NCBI RefSeq assembly: GCF_029873635.1
Contig: NC_080426.1
Span: 50,854,093-50,918,092, forward strand
DNA from: Malania oleifera
Lineage: Eukaryota; Streptophyta; Magnoliopsida; Santalales; Ximeniaceae
DNA length: 64,000 nucleotides
Direction of reading: 5' to 3'
This document shows positions 11,849 through 24,331 of this stretch, one piece after another. The notes below the pieces were generated by a model. The model was given only the letters and a program-made list of their open reading frames with translations, ran no database searches and was not told the origin of the DNA. Every line of letters begins with the position of its first letter. Position 1 is the first letter of the stretch. Both the position numbers and the translations under genes were made by a program.

Positions 11849-12960
11849 TACACAAGTAATTTAATAAATTAGTTCTATTTTTAAAAAATCTTTTAACTTC
11901 TCACTATCATTTTTGACTCCTGTTATCCCCTAGAAATAGAAAATTTGAAAAATAAGGCACACTTAAAATTTAAACAAAAACAAATTCCAACAATCTTTTT
12001 TACACAACCATCTTTTCAAGAAAAAAAAAAAAAAAAACGCACACATGCTCATAGTATACCCCTTAAATTGTATATTTTTTTCAAATAATAATAGGGTATT
12101 TTGCAAAATTATCTTCCATTTTAAGCAAACAAATATCATTATTGATTTTAAAATATGTCAACAATTTCTCATCTAAAAATGTAGGAAACTGAAAAGCTAA
12201 TTTGAAGCTTAAACTCTACAAAAATCTGCAAATTTTTTAAGTGATTTTAAAAATACTATGTAAGTGATTCAAATTTTTCGTAATTGCTATTTAAGTCGTC
12301 TCAACTTTGGCTTAACATACATTATAGGGTGTAAATGAGTTGAACCACTAATGATCTAATTGATGTTCGACTTGATAACGATTCGCTTGAACTCATTTTA
12401 TAAGTTAAATGAGTCCAATTGGAACTAAAATTTTGAAATCATAAACTAAACGAGTAGAGTTCAAATTGAGTCATAATAACGTGTTAGGCTCACAAGCTAA
12501 CTCGTTGACCAACTTGTCAAGCATCTTTGCGAGCCAAGCTTATTACTAGCTCATATTAGGTTTATACATATAACTTAGGCTCGTTAATAATTGATTTCTA
12601 AATTTTAAAATATATTTTCCCACTTGCTCAGCTCATTTATTAATTTGAAATGAGCTTTACTAGACCTAAACTTGACTTGTTATTAATGTGAAAAGGATTT
12701 TTGTAGAGTCAAACTCAAGGTAAGCTTGAGTTATATATATATATGCTAAATGAGCCAAACTCAACATATTTAAGATCCTTTCAAAGCAATCCAGCCGAGC
12801 TCGAACTGATAACTTGGCTCAGATGGGCTAGTCCTCTTCTCTGCTTCTCACCCCCACATGTTTTCCTGCTCCGAGCAACAATCTGAGGACTGGGATCATT
12901 AGCCTACATTATCATGAAATTAAAGATTACCTAGAATAGTGGAAAGAGTAAATGGCATAT
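11780..12960. repeat. AT-rich interval with a degenerate hAT-MITE-like segment
   Basis: An AT microsatellite lies at 11818-11850. At about 12324 the sequence TAGGGTGTAAATGAGTTGAAC resembles the left end of a hAT-type MITE. The following 500 bp carry repeated GAGCCAAACTC/GAGCTCG-type words ending near 12835. No clear right terminus or target duplication is visible. There is no coding region. Confidence 0.35.
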
Positions 12961-13796
12961 TGCAGCAAAAGAAAAGAAAGAAGAAAAACAACGATACAAC
13001 GACAACAACAAGAAGAATCAAGGCATCTAATTGGCTCCACACAATCCAATTACTGATCAATTTGGTACAAAAAATTCCACTATACAACACCTTTTTGGAA
13101 ATGCACCTTATTTTTTAGTCAAATCTGAGCAACCTCCATCTCCCTGCAACTCTTGAGCCATTCATAACCAGGTTTGAATTTTGTGTATTGCTCTTTAGCA
13201 ACTCTGTAAGGAAGTCATGACAAGTCTAGTGAAAAGATAGGAGGGTAAAAAACTCATCATCAATCTAAGCATAGAACTCAAACCCACAAAAAACATCAGT
13301 TAAAATGGTTTTCTTCTGTGGCAAGATTGTCCCACGGTTCAAGTAGTGGTGCAAAAGATTTTGTACTACTATCACATGTGCAATCCTGCGAGTGAGCAGT
13401 GGCTACAAGTCTGGTGCAGAGATAAGAGGTTAGGATCTCATCAATCTAGCAAAGCTGCTGAGAACATCAGCTAGCAAGGCAAGATGGCAGCAGAGCTCCA
13501 GTAGCAAAAGTAGAAATCATTAGCATCAACAGAAAGAGGAAAGTGACAACATTAATCAAAATTTTAGAGGCCTTCTGAATTCTAGGTGATCCATCTAATG
13601 GTGTCAATAATAGCACATATGTACATGTAACATCCCAAAAAGTACTGAAGAAAAAGATTAACTAATGCACTGCTTCTATGAAAATACTGCGCCAATATAC
13701 TAAACCAGGAGAAAAGGACATCGGTCACTATTCAGAGTGCAGAACTTCTTGACAAAAAAATTTGCTACTAAAAGCAAATCTGCCTTTCCCATCAAC

Positions 13797-16700
13797 CTAA
13801 AATGAACCTTTGGAAGCTTTTGAGAGAGAGCGCTGCCCCTCTAACCTTGCTTCAAGCAGCTTTGCCTTCAAGGTATTCTCCTTTAGGCTTTGAGGTCGTT
13901 TTGTAGATGATTCAGAGACTTCAGGATCCAAAGATGTGAATCTAGACCTCCACTGTTGCACGGGACTGGTATGACCCACAAATAGAGACTGATCATGGGA
14001 GTCTCCCCTGCAATTATTTGCAGAGCGAAGTTTCTCACCTTGCAATGATGATGAGTGATTTCTGACCAAGTTTTCAAGCCTATGGTTCAAGTTCAATCCC
14101 CGGGTTTCAACTTGTTTATTAGTTCTTTCCAATGAACCTTCCTGCGTAGCCCCAGTTATTTCAAAGTTCTGGCCGTTTTTTATTTGAACTGAGCTGTCTC
14201 CTCCTATTTCTCTTTGTTCTGTGCCCGCAAGCTGGGTCATTTTTTCAATAGAGGGCATGGCCCCAGACATATGTTCTTCAAACTGCATTTGCTGGCTGGG
14301 CAAATTATGAACCTGGACAATTTCCAATGACCCAATTTGTTTTTTTGGATCCAGTTTCCTTACTTCCTCAAGAGGACCTTTGAGAGCATTCTTGTCATGT
14401 TGTTTGCAGTTGCCATTACTCAGCTTTCCTACAGCACGATTGGGCAGTTCAAAACCATGCAAATCGCTGCCAGTAGAATCTTCATCATCTACATTTTTAG
14501 GTGCACTTACAGCCTCCTTCAAGTGGAAGGACTCTAAAGAATGACGACGTAAGCAACTCTCCTTCAGTTCATTCAGGGATGATTTAGTAGATTTAGTGTC
14601 TTCCCTAGGACCAACAGATTCTTTAGCTCGAAGAAAGGTTTCTATTTCAAAGCTTAACTTATCAACAATTGATTTCTTTTCTGCAGTATCAGACCGAGCT
14701 TCTGTGAGTTTCATCTGCATCCGCTCATCAAGCCATGCTTCTGAAATATGAAGAACCAGCCGATCAGGATTTTCCTTGCCAGCTCGATCCTTCTCAGGCT
14801 TGTGCTTCAAGGACCGTACCTTTTGTTCATAATCCCTTATTCCCTTCGCAAACTCATCACATAGGTCTTCCAGAAGAATCCTTGCTCTTCTTTCTCTTTC
14901 AAATTCTTTCAAGGCAATTGAGAAAGAGGATTTCACCTCAGAGAGCTCTCTTGCGAGCTTACGATGGAGGCTTTCAGAATGCTTTCTCAACCTTCTCTCA
15001 TCGTCTAGTTCATCTCGCACTGATTGAACAGCTGCTTTAATTCGATCTTGCTCCTTGCTTTTCCTAACAAGTTTATCCTCTGCAATTTTCTTTATTAAGT
15101 CATCCATTTCTTGCTGATCTCTTCGCTTCTCCTGTAGCAGTTCTTTGATTCGCACTCGAGAATGATCCAGTTCCATTTTCAGTGCTTTCCCCATTGCTAT
15201 ATTTGAGGCATGCTGTTCTTCCAGACTCCAGATGTGATTGAGTACTTTGAGTAACTCTGTAGACGTTTTAAGATTATAACTTGACTCACCAATCCTATCT
15301 TTCAAGTTCAATGAACTTAAGGGAGGGACTACAGGGTTATAGGGTGCCACCTGTAAGGAACAAAAGGAGCTTGTATGAGAATCTAATTACCTGCTTTACA
15401 TAGAGACAAACAGTTTTTTGGTATGTTGCGTGTCGGCAGGGAAGCACTAAAAGTATAATGGGTCTGGGAAATACAATAAAATTACTTGTTTTTAAATTTT
15501 ATCCAGAAGGATTTTTAGAAATGATTGAAGAGATATATTGCATCACTTGATTCCTAAATTTTGTTTTGGAAATTTCCTAACATGGAAAGATCTACAATCA
15601 TTATATGATTTGGAAGGAAAAATATAAAACCAAAGGACAAATAACAGCAATGTCATAGGTCCTTCAGTGCTTTTTTTAATATCGAACTCACATTTTGCTC
15701 AAAATAAAGTTCCTAGGAGAATGCCCTTGGCATTTTACCATGTTCTTTTATTATTCAACCATCCATCATAACCTTAATATCACCTTTTCTTTCAAAAAAA
15801 TCCTCAAAAATCATCAAAACAAGTTGGTTTGATGAAGGCAGATCTTTTAAACATCAATTTACCAGTATCATGTATTCTTCAAAAATTCCAAAAGATAACC
15901 AACATTCCTTAACACTTCGTTCCCCATCCTTCCATATAAGAAGCATTTATTAGATTATGCCTCTACAACTAATTAAGTGAAGACGAGGCAGTCTTCAATC
16001 ACCTTTTTTTTACCTCCCCTATTATTCCAAAAAAGCCCTTTCTCTTCTATGGAATTTCTCAACAACAACAGCAGCAGCAGCAACAACCAAGCCATAAGTG
16101 TCCCTCGGTGGGATCAACTACATAAATCCTTTTTCCACCAATTTGCATCATCTTGGGAAAAGCTGTGAATAGTTAACTGCCATATGCATATAAATTTTAA
16201 AACATTGTCTATAACTACCAAAAGTTGCAGAGCTACCACAACTAGTTATAATTTAAGAATCCAACTCTTGTATTGATAGAATAAATATTGTTTTGAAATA
16301 TTATTTTGAAACAAATTCTATATATTGAACAAAAAAAAAGAGACACATTTAAAGTAATTTCTCTGTTAATTCAGGACACAACAAAGAAATGAGGGACAGT
16401 GTAACGTTCAAGTTATATTCTTCAAAAGTGTAGCAAATCTGCTCATAAATTTTTTTTTGGTGGAACCATCCATTTGTAATCCTAGGGAAATGCAAGGAGG
16501 CAAAATTTTATGCATGGTGAAATTGGCTCGTAATCATTAAGAACAAGAATTGATAATAGTATTAAAATAACACAATACCATTCCTTTATTTTAGTGTAAA
16601 ACAAGAAACATGCATATGGGGCGGGAGGAAATGGGCTTTCTACCTCCATTGAGCTACTGTAACTTGCAGGAGAGACAGGCTCAAGAGCCCGTCCATTCCT

Positions 16701-18905
16701 TTCAATCGGCTGATGGTGCTGCAGGAGTGATGCTACAACATGCCTCCTCAAACTACTTGCACTTTCTGGCTGGAACAAGAAGCAGGACACAGATCAGTTA
16801 CTTAGTGGGGTTTTAAAAACACACAAACACACACACACACACACAAAAAATCAACTGATGAAGCTACCACGAGTTCCAGAGACCTAAAAAGATAAAACAC
16901 TCATGGTACATGCAAACAAGTGGGCACAAACAGAGCAAGAGACAATTCACAAGCATTCACCAACAGGGTATGAAATCATCCTGACAATTAAAAGTATATA
17001 ACCATAGTCTTAAATATCTACAAAATTGTCAAAATTTTCATTGAAATTTCCACTTTGAAATCTCCAATTTTCAAATTTTCAGCGAAATTTGTTGAGATTT
17101 TAACTGTAGAAAGAATTTCACTTGAAATTTAAATAAAGACTCAAAGCTCAAATTGGAATTTATCTCTTAATCCATCTTATTTTCTTATTGAAGTAAATGA
17201 TTTTTTTTTGGGCTAACCCCGAACTCAGCCCTCCAAAAACCAACCCCTCCCCCCACAGCGCCAAATTGGAGGACGCGACCAGCCCCACAGCTCCCTCCTG
17301 ATAAATCAAAGACTGACCTTTGTGCAAAATTGAACCTAAGAACTCCTATTAACAAGAAGCCACCCACTCATGTCCACTTGAGCCAATCCCCAGGGGCAAT
17401 TGAAACTAAAGATTATTACATATAGGATATGGATAGCTTTTCAAAACTTTTGAAGTTATATAAAATAAATAAACTTTGACATTAGTTACAACTTTTTATT
17501 TGACTATTTATGTCTAAGTTATCTATATGTAGATTTATGAACTTCATTTTATCAATTGAATATATTAAATATCACTATTATATTATAGTTATTGTACCTT
17601 ATACAACACATAACTGTCCTTGGTGTATTTTATCTATAATATTTTTAATTCTACAAATTGCATTAAAATCAAAATCTGCATTGAAGCCCCAAAATTTTAT
17701 GCGAAATCAAAATTTAAGACCTCGAGTATAACCTCCTTTCATTTTTCAGAAACTAAACTCACAAATTTAGCCACCCCATGTCCCTTAAGAGACAACAGTT
17801 TGAATATAGGACATCCATATTGGACGTCTCTAGTTCAAGGATGTAGAGGGGCTTGGGATGAAGTGAGGGTTGTGGCCAGTGCAGAATAAGTTTGCATTTC
17901 CAATTCTGCAAGATCGACAACAACTAATGCCAAATGGCTGGGTGCATGATCTAATCAAGTTTAAAAAGGATGAACCCAACAATGAAGTTTCTAGTTTCTC
18001 CACCTTCCTCCTAAAAAAGCAAATATATGAAGAGATTCATTCTCATTAAAATTATATAAGCAACACAGATAAGTGCAATTGGAGATCTGAAAGGACATAA
18101 CTACATAAGAAAGATTTGAATCAAATACACGAACAGAGACAGCACCCAATCATAGTTTTAGCAGACAATAGGAAGAAATAACCAAATAGCTAATCTTCTA
18201 AACTTACGGATGAGAAAGCAACAAAACTAGAGAATTAAGCAGCATCATAATACAAAAATTTAAGCTAAAGGAATGCTAACTGATACTAATTTCGATATTA
18301 AGATGAATCAACCAGTGAAACCAATATCAGCTTAAGATGATAAAATAGCCCCCAACTACATTCCTTACCCATAAAAGTAATAAAGGGGTTCAGAAAGGAA
18401 ATTAGAAAATGAAAAAACAGCAAACACCTTTGGATTCAGAAAACATAACTGAACTAGGCTGTAAATCAAAACCTAAAACAAAAAACAAAAAATCCCAAAT
18501 GAAAATGAAGGATGGTGTGTTATATGGTACCTGAGCGGTTGGGCTATGGGGAGGGTCGTGAGGCAAGTGAGTGGTGGGAAGCTCAAAGGATTGGTCCTTG
18601 AAGCGATGGCGGCGTCGGCGGTGGGGAAGTCCTTTGCTCATCTTAGAAAGAGGGAGGTGGGGCTGAATTTCCCAGAGGTTAGCGCCCAGCTTTCTGGCAG
18701 AGACGGTGGCCCTGAAGCCAGGTTGTTTGATGGAATTGACGCGGCCATCATCATCATCATTATCACCAGAGAACCCAATTCTCCATGTGGGCGATGGAGT
18801 GCAAGGGCCCCCTCTTTTCCCTACCAAACCTCCGCGTTTCAACTTTTTCCCCATTACTCCCTGCTTTTCCGCCTCCCTCTCTTTACCCTTTTCTTCTCTC
18901 TCCAT
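13797..18905 (-). CDS. Coiled-coil protein of the At5g41620/At3g11590 family (3 exons)
   Basis: Minus-strand coding exons are 18531-18905 (start; MGKKLKRGG at 18854 is an alternative start), 16644-16769 and 13797-15350. Donors are CAG|gtaccata and GAG|gtagaaag; acceptors are ttccag|CCAGAA and ttacag|GTGGCA. All junctions are phase 0. Joined length is 684 codons (667 from the second ATG). The N-terminus has the family box GGPCTPSPTWR and SARKLGANLWE. Exon 2 gives SLRRHVVASLLQHHQPIERN and SPASYSSSME. Exon 3 continues VAPYNPVVPP, then TELLKVLNHIWSLEEQHASN, a long coiled coil (about residues 200-420 of the joined protein) with KLVRKSKEQDRI, ARELSEVKSSFS, LLEDLCDEFAKGI and HISEAWLDERMQMKL, and a polar, poorly ordered tail. 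The family is plant-specific and of unsettled function; members are often labelled 'intracellular protein transport USO1-like' by coiled-coil similarity only. The first intron is about 1.8 kb, the second about 1.3 kb. No break is seen. Confidence 0.9.
15351..16643 (-). other. Intron 2 of the At5g41620-like gene
   Basis: Non-coding on both strands. It starts gtagaaag at 16643 and ends ttccttacag at 15351 (minus strand). It holds a short CAGCAG/CAACAA repeat at about 16060-16090; the 63-codon frame over it has no family resemblance. Confidence 0.8.
16770..18530 (-). other. Intron 1 of the At5g41620-like gene
   Basis: Non-coding. It contains a CA microsatellite at about 16820-16845, an AAATTT-rich patch at 17020-17130, and no recognised transposon. 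Open frames at 17185-17367 and 17510-17889 show no family resemblance. Confidence 0.75.
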
Positions 18906-19400
18906 CTCTCCCTGTCTCCCTCTCTTTCTCTTCCAATTTCAAACTCTGGGTCATTCACTTCTCCTTTTCACCCTTTCTTTCTTGACCCATACCATCATAC
19001 CAACATCTGTGTAGCTCTCTTTATCTCTGTCTCTCTCTGTTCATTTCTTGGGTCATAGCTCACCACCCATATCTCCCAAGTTCGATTCCGGGCTTCTTCC
19101 TTCCTTCCACGGTGACCCTTGCCCTGTGTTTGTTCGTTTGTGCAGCGACCCTTTACTCTCTATCTCCTACAACCTCAGATGGATGCACAGTGGACTGGTG
19201 CCTGGTTTCGAAAAGCTAAATTTGAGTGATTATGAAAAGAAAGAAACAGGGGAGGGGGGAGGGATGGTGATGATGATGGCTAATGTTTGTTTTTGGGGAA
19301 GATTAAAAGGTGATTTGGGTGTTAACCCTGTGGTTGACACAGGTGAGTCGAGATTGGTTAGTGGGCATGGAGGAGTGTGAGTGTAGGAGAAGAGCAGCAG
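18906..19400 (-). promoter_or_regulatory. Leader and upstream region of the At5g41620-like gene, GA-rich transcript leader
   Basis: The plus strand from 18845 to 19060 is almost pure pyrimidine (CTCTCT/TTTCCC runs), so the transcript leader would be GA-rich. Similar GA-rich leaders and promoter tracts are common upstream of plant housekeeping genes. The 110-codon open frame at 19049-19380 shows no family resemblance. No convincing TATA box was found. Confidence 0.45.
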
Positions 19401-19689
19401 CACTGCCAGCACCTGGCTTCTTGGTTGACACGTTTTGCTGTCCTGTTCACGACCTTTGTTGCTACTGGTCGATGGTCCAGTAGGGTGTCAGAGGCCCAGT
19501 GGTCGAAACTAACCACAGCATGTTATTGTTGCCGTTGCTCTGATCATGAATTTTGATCCTTCCAAGTTTCAAGCATGAGATGAGCCCAATTCCAATTCCT
19601 CCAGGGCTCCCTGTCCAAGGGAAAGTCAGTAACTTGCTGGGCTATTCCCATCTGCAGCCCAAGGTCCAATAGGCATTATAGTAAATTCA

Positions 19690-20825
19690 AAAGGGCCAAA
19701 AAAGAAAGAGTTTTTTCCCGTTTTATTATTAAAAATAAATAAAATATTAAATAATACTCTGATTGGGAAAAATTTTCCGAAACTAATGCTCACGTAATCT
19801 CGCAGTTTGATGCTGCGAGATTTAAACTGATAAGCCACTGGAAAATTAACACGTGGCACGGAGAGGAGCAAATCTCGCAGCTTGGAGCTGCGAGATTTAA
19901 AGGGAGCAGCCAGTGAAAAAGTGACCTGTGGCAAGGGCCGGAGCAAATCTCGCAGCTTGGAGCTACGAGATTTAAACCAGAGAGAGCAGAGAGGATGAGA
20001 GATTGCAGAGGGGATGGGAGATTGCAGAGATTGTAGTTGGGATGTTTCATAATTTTGTATTGTATTTTCACAATTTACAGCTGAAAGCATGGGCGATGGC
20101 TGTAGTCAAAAAAAAGGCTGATGAAGAATGAAGCTAACCAAACATTACCCAGAATTATAAGAAACCCATCATTACAATAATCATCCACAGAGAAGAAATT
20201 CTTTAGAAGAAAAAAAAAAAAAATGAATCAGCTACATTTAGAAGAATCACATGATTGAAGGAGAGAATAGATTACATACCTGTTATCTTCATCATTCCAA
20301 GTGTATCCAACTAGAACACAGGGCTGATCCTGAGCTTGACCCTCTCCCAATTTATGATAAAGCTCGCCGGATCCGATCAACTGCAAATCTTGCAGAAGGA
20401 TCACATCATGTTTCTGCACATCCTCTGCGCTCTTCTTCCCTCCAACCAAGGCAGCCACAGCTTCCCACCGATGCGGGTCACCTGCACTCTGTGCAATCTC
20501 CCGTCCCCTCTACACTCGCTGACTCCCGCTTTAAATCTCGCAGCTTGGAGCTGCGAGATTTGCTCTAACTCCTGCCACACGTCACCTTCCCACTAGCTGC
20601 TCCTTTTAAATCTCGCAGCTTGGAGCTGCGAGATTTGCTATCTTCCGTGCCACGCGTCAACTTTGCAACGGCCCATCAGTTTAAATCTCGCAACTTCATG
20701 CTGTGAGATTACGTGAGCATTAGTTTGGGAAAAAATTTCCTATTCAGAGTATTATTTTATATTTTATTTCTTGGTAATTATAAAACGGGAAAAAACTCAA
20801 AAAAGAAAAGCAATTTGGGCTCTTC
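19690..20825. mobile_element. Large-TIR transposon carrying a captured gene fragment (Pack-type)
   Basis: The left arm (about 19690-20030) and right arm (about 20485-20825) are inverted copies of each other. Both read GAGTTTTTTCCCGTTTTAT, then an AAATATTA-rich stretch, then AAACTAATGCTCACGTAAT, then three spaced palindromes of the form AAATCTCGCAGCT...AGCTGCGAGATTT, then GGGAGATTGCA. Palindromes lie at about 19797, 19869, 19947 (left) and 20532, 20606, 20680 (right). Between the arms is a fragment of a spliced host gene (20280-20485). Long inverted arms with a gene fragment inside fit a Pack-MULE-like or foldback element; I could not fix the target duplication, so the superfamily is unproven. 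Confidence 0.72.
20280..20485 (-). pseudogene. Captured exon fragment resembling a RADIALIS-type MYB/SANT gene
   Basis: On the minus strand the translation reads GDPHRWEAVAALVGGKKSAE, continues DVQKHDVILLQDLQLIGSGE, and ends at NDEDNR followed by a splice donor (AACAG|gtatgtaat at 20279). RADIALIS/DIVARICATA-type single SANT domains have the same layout: D..RW..VA..VGGKSAEDV..H...LL.DL..I.SG. Only the second half of the domain is present; there is no start codon or N-terminal W-T/S-E-N half, and the intron runs into the left arm of the transposon. It is a captured fragment, not a working gene. The assignment to this family is by eye. Confidence 0.6.
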
Positions 20826-21239
20826 TTTGAAAACCACTTTGGACTTCCTTAACAACACTGACTCAGTGACTAGCAAATATATTGGGCTTAGAACATTATT
20901 TAGACCTATTAGTAAAAAACCTACAACTGTTTACTTGCGAGGGAAAAATTGATAATTGTCAAAGTGATAAAAATAAAAATATCAATTTTGCTCTTCATTT
21001 TTTAAGTAAAGTTAACTTTCGTTCATGTTCTAAAACTTAAAATCAATCTCCTTAACTTGCGTGTCCCTGTCTTCCTGGAGCGTTTGATCTAGCTGCATGA
21101 CCGTTTAGTTATAGTCGTTGAGTAATGAATTGTTGCTACACTAATATTATTTCATAATGGCATAGCCTATATACATACAATTTCGGGACGAATCAAGGAA
21201 TAAAAAGGGTTACAACTAATTACAATTAAAACAAAAAAG

Positions 21240-22289
21240 GAATATATTTGTTACAACTTCTTTGGACTATAACTGGGCTTGTTATAGTAGCTAATACGCC
21301 CCCTCGAGTTCAAAGGGGTGTCAACCACTTTGAGACTCATTGTAAAATGATTAAACTTGTCTGCAACTAATGGTTTGGTAAGAATGTCTGCTAGTTGATC
21401 TTTGGAGCTGCAAAAGGAAATTATGAGTGTGTTGGCAGCGACATGATTCCGAACAAAATGGTAGTCGATGTCCATGTGCTTGGTTTTTGAATGAAACATA
21501 GGGTTGGCACAGAGGTATGTAGCACCAAGATTGTCACACTAAAGCTTAGGAGCTTGAGGTAAAAATAGACCAAGTTCCTTGAGAAGAGACTAAAGCCAAA
21601 TTAATTCAGCTGTTGAGGATGCTAAGGATTTGTATTTAGCTTCAGTGGATGATCTGGCTACTGATTTCTGTTTCTTAAAGCTCCATGAAATGAGATGATT
21701 ACCAAGGAAGATGCAAAAGCCCCACTGGTTAATCGACGATCATCTAGACAACCACCCCAATCTACATCAGAATAAGCATGAAGAACAAAACTTGAGTGAG
21801 AAGTAAAAAATAAACGATGGTTGATTGTTCCCTTGAGATATCGTAGGACTCTTTTAAGTGCACTCCAATGAGTGAGTTTGGGCGAGTGCCTGAACTGACA
21901 AAGCTTATTTACAGCAAAAGAGATATCTAGTCGGGTGAAATTGAGGTATTGAAGACCTCCAACTAGGCTATTATAGAGAACTAGAGCATCAAAATTAGGT
22001 GAATCAAATTTGGAAAGCTTGAGTGATGCAGCCATAAGTGAGGACATGGGTTTGCATTGAAGCATGTTGCTTCGAATGAGTAGGTTGTTGATATATTTTC
22101 GTTGGGAGATGAATAGACCAGCTGCAGTATGATCAATTTCAACACCCAAAAAGAAGGATAAATTTCCAAGATCTCGAACAAGAAAAGCATTACTCATGGC
22201 AGCAATCAAGGTATCAATATCAGAGGAGTTAGATTCAGTAATGACAATGTCATCAACATAGACAAGCTGAAAAATTTTAGCAGTAGTAG
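21240..22289 (-). mobile_element. Ty1/copia pol fragment: reverse transcriptase end and RNase H (fossil)
   Basis: Minus-strand translation gives the copia signature DLGNLSFFLGVEI and HTAAGLFISQRKYI, then VNKLCQFRHSPKLTHW, LKRVLRYLKGT and AYSDVDWGGC, and finally KTKHMDIDYHFVR and DQLADILTKPL at 21251-21500. The reverse-transcriptase active-site stretch (a VDDIVIT-like reading) lies near 22245. The fragment stops where the LTR at 22290 begins. It is broken, with a few breaks. No LTR of its own was confidently identified. Confidence 0.88.
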
Positions 22290-24331
22290 TGTTGACCTTA
22301 TAGGTCAGATCTCATTTTGATTATGAAAAATACCTTGGTACCTAATGTTTGATGAGTTTGTGTGCAGGATCAATTGGAGGTTTCTATATGATGCACATGA
22401 ACTTGAAGAAAATAAAGACCTTGAAGACTATTTTCATTTTGTAATTCATTTTAATTCAATGAGAGTCTGTAATAGTAATTAGAAGAAAAGGTTTGTAATA
22501 ATTATCAGCATATCATGCATATAGGTTAAATTGTAAGCTCAAAAAGACCTAGAATGACCCTAGAACCCACATGCATGCATAATGAAATGTGCTTATATGA
22601 ATAGGGTTATTGTATAAGGGGATTAGAATGAAATGCATAAAAAAAAATGCATGTTCGGTCGATCGAACTAGAATGTATAAGAACATTTGGTCGACCGAAC
22701 CGGTCAAAGGTTAACATTTTGACCATAGCTCGGTCCACCGTACCATGCCAAGTTCATACAACTTGATCGGCTGAACTCCCACCAGGTCAATGTTTTGACT
22801 CCTCGATCGACCGACTAGATTTATACGAGCAACGCTCTGGTCAACCAAATCCCCATGTGGGAGAATCCAACTATGCAATCGACCAACCTACCTAGTTCAA
22901 AATCACCTAGTCGACCAAACTACGTTGAATTGGAAAAATCGCCCTTGAGACCCTTAGTCCGGTCTACCGAACTCTCAGTTCATTTTTTGAACGGTCGACC
23001 GAACTCTATCACTTGGTCAATCGAACCTTAAGTTTGGTCGACCAGTGTTCTCGGGTTGGACAATTTTTTTACCGCAGTTAAATTTTTTAAAAGGGGTTAA
23101 CTTTGCTAAAACGTTCTTAAACAATCCTAATAATACCCCAAATGTCCTAAACAATTATATTTTTGCCTTTGTCTATAAATATGAGTTCATTTGTAAGGAT
23201 TAAGCAGAGATTAGCAAAAATCATTAGCCAAAATCCTCTCTATTTCAAAATCCTATTTTGCTCAAACAGTCTCAAATATTCATTCCCTTGATACATCCTA
23301 GTAGTGTGAGAGCTTATTAATTGTGCTTGTGATTACTAGATATTGCTAATACTCCCATAGTTTTGATTGATTATTTGATATTGATTTTGGGGAGTTTAGC
23401 TAAGTTTTATCTCACAGATTTGAACGTTATAAATCTTGTTTTGGGATAAACTAGCAAGCTTAAGAATCTTTGCATTGTCATTGCAAGATTCCTATAGCTT
23501 TGTTTTTTTTGTGCAAACATATTTTCTACAAGTTATAATATTTTTCAAACTACTCTTATAGTCATTTCATTGAAAGAAATCTTTTGAGGTAGTTTGATTA
23601 TTTGATCAACATCTTTGAAACTCTGATTTGTTGTTGAAATTTGATATAACTTGTTTCAAAGTTATAACTTGATTAGAATACTCATGAGCATACGTGTTAT
23701 CATATCTTGTTGAGTGTTGCTTGGACAAAGACACACATCACTGAACTTACATTTACCTATACTATTGATGTGCATTAATTGATTGATTATACTGTGCTTA
23801 GTGGTACATAATCTGCTTAGTATACGAAGCATATTTCCTAGTACACAAAAATTGTATTACACATTTTTTGTATTCTAGGCACGAGCCTGAAAAGGGAGAC
23901 TAGCCCTAGTAAATAGTCTCGGATTGGCTTAAACCTAGTTAGGAAAGTTAGATGCACCATCCTAGTAAGGTGTAGGTTGAGGTCAGCCCCGTTAATTGAC
24001 CTGGTTGTAACCGGTGCCGCGCTACCCATTAAGTGAGCATTAGTGGAATCCTCGGGCTTGCGAGCTAGAGGTGGAGACATAGGCACAGTTGGCCGAACCC
24101 CGATAACATATCGTGTGTCTTTTTATATTTCCGCAATTTATATTCCTACACATGTATGTTATTGTGTGAATGATGTGCATGATTTAAAATTCCTCTTACT
24201 ATACTTATCTGCGCATTTGGGATTACATAGACAGACTCTAGGTTGTGTAATAGTGCAAATGTCTTGTCAAACCTAGGAGAAATTTTAAAAACTCAATTCA
24301 CCCCCTTCTCAGGAATACACCAATTCTAACA
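22290..24331 (+). repeat. 5' LTR of element C
   Basis: Starts TGTTGACCTTATAGGTCA and ends CCAATTCTAACA directly before the primer site. It carries a cluster of GGTCGACC/GGTCGATC-like motifs at about 22650-23050 and a TATA-like GTCTATAAATATGAG near 23172. Same family as the solo LTR at 7873-10126 (reversed). Confidence 0.85.

Noticed and set aside
14337-15040. Plus-strand frames across exon 3 of the coiled-coil gene
   Set aside because: Shadows of a conserved minus-strand exon.
18546-19058. 170-codon open frame opposite exon 1 of the coiled-coil gene
   Set aside because: It is the antisense shadow of the real exon and its pyrimidine-rich leader.
19049-19380. 110-codon open frame upstream of the coiled-coil gene
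   Set aside because: No family resemblance, low-complexity composition, and it lies in the promoter/leader on the opposite strand.
19797-20710. Spaced palindromes as a possible CRISPR-like array
   Set aside because: Copies are in two inverted groups of three within transposon arms, and spacers are shared between arms. This is plant nuclear DNA.
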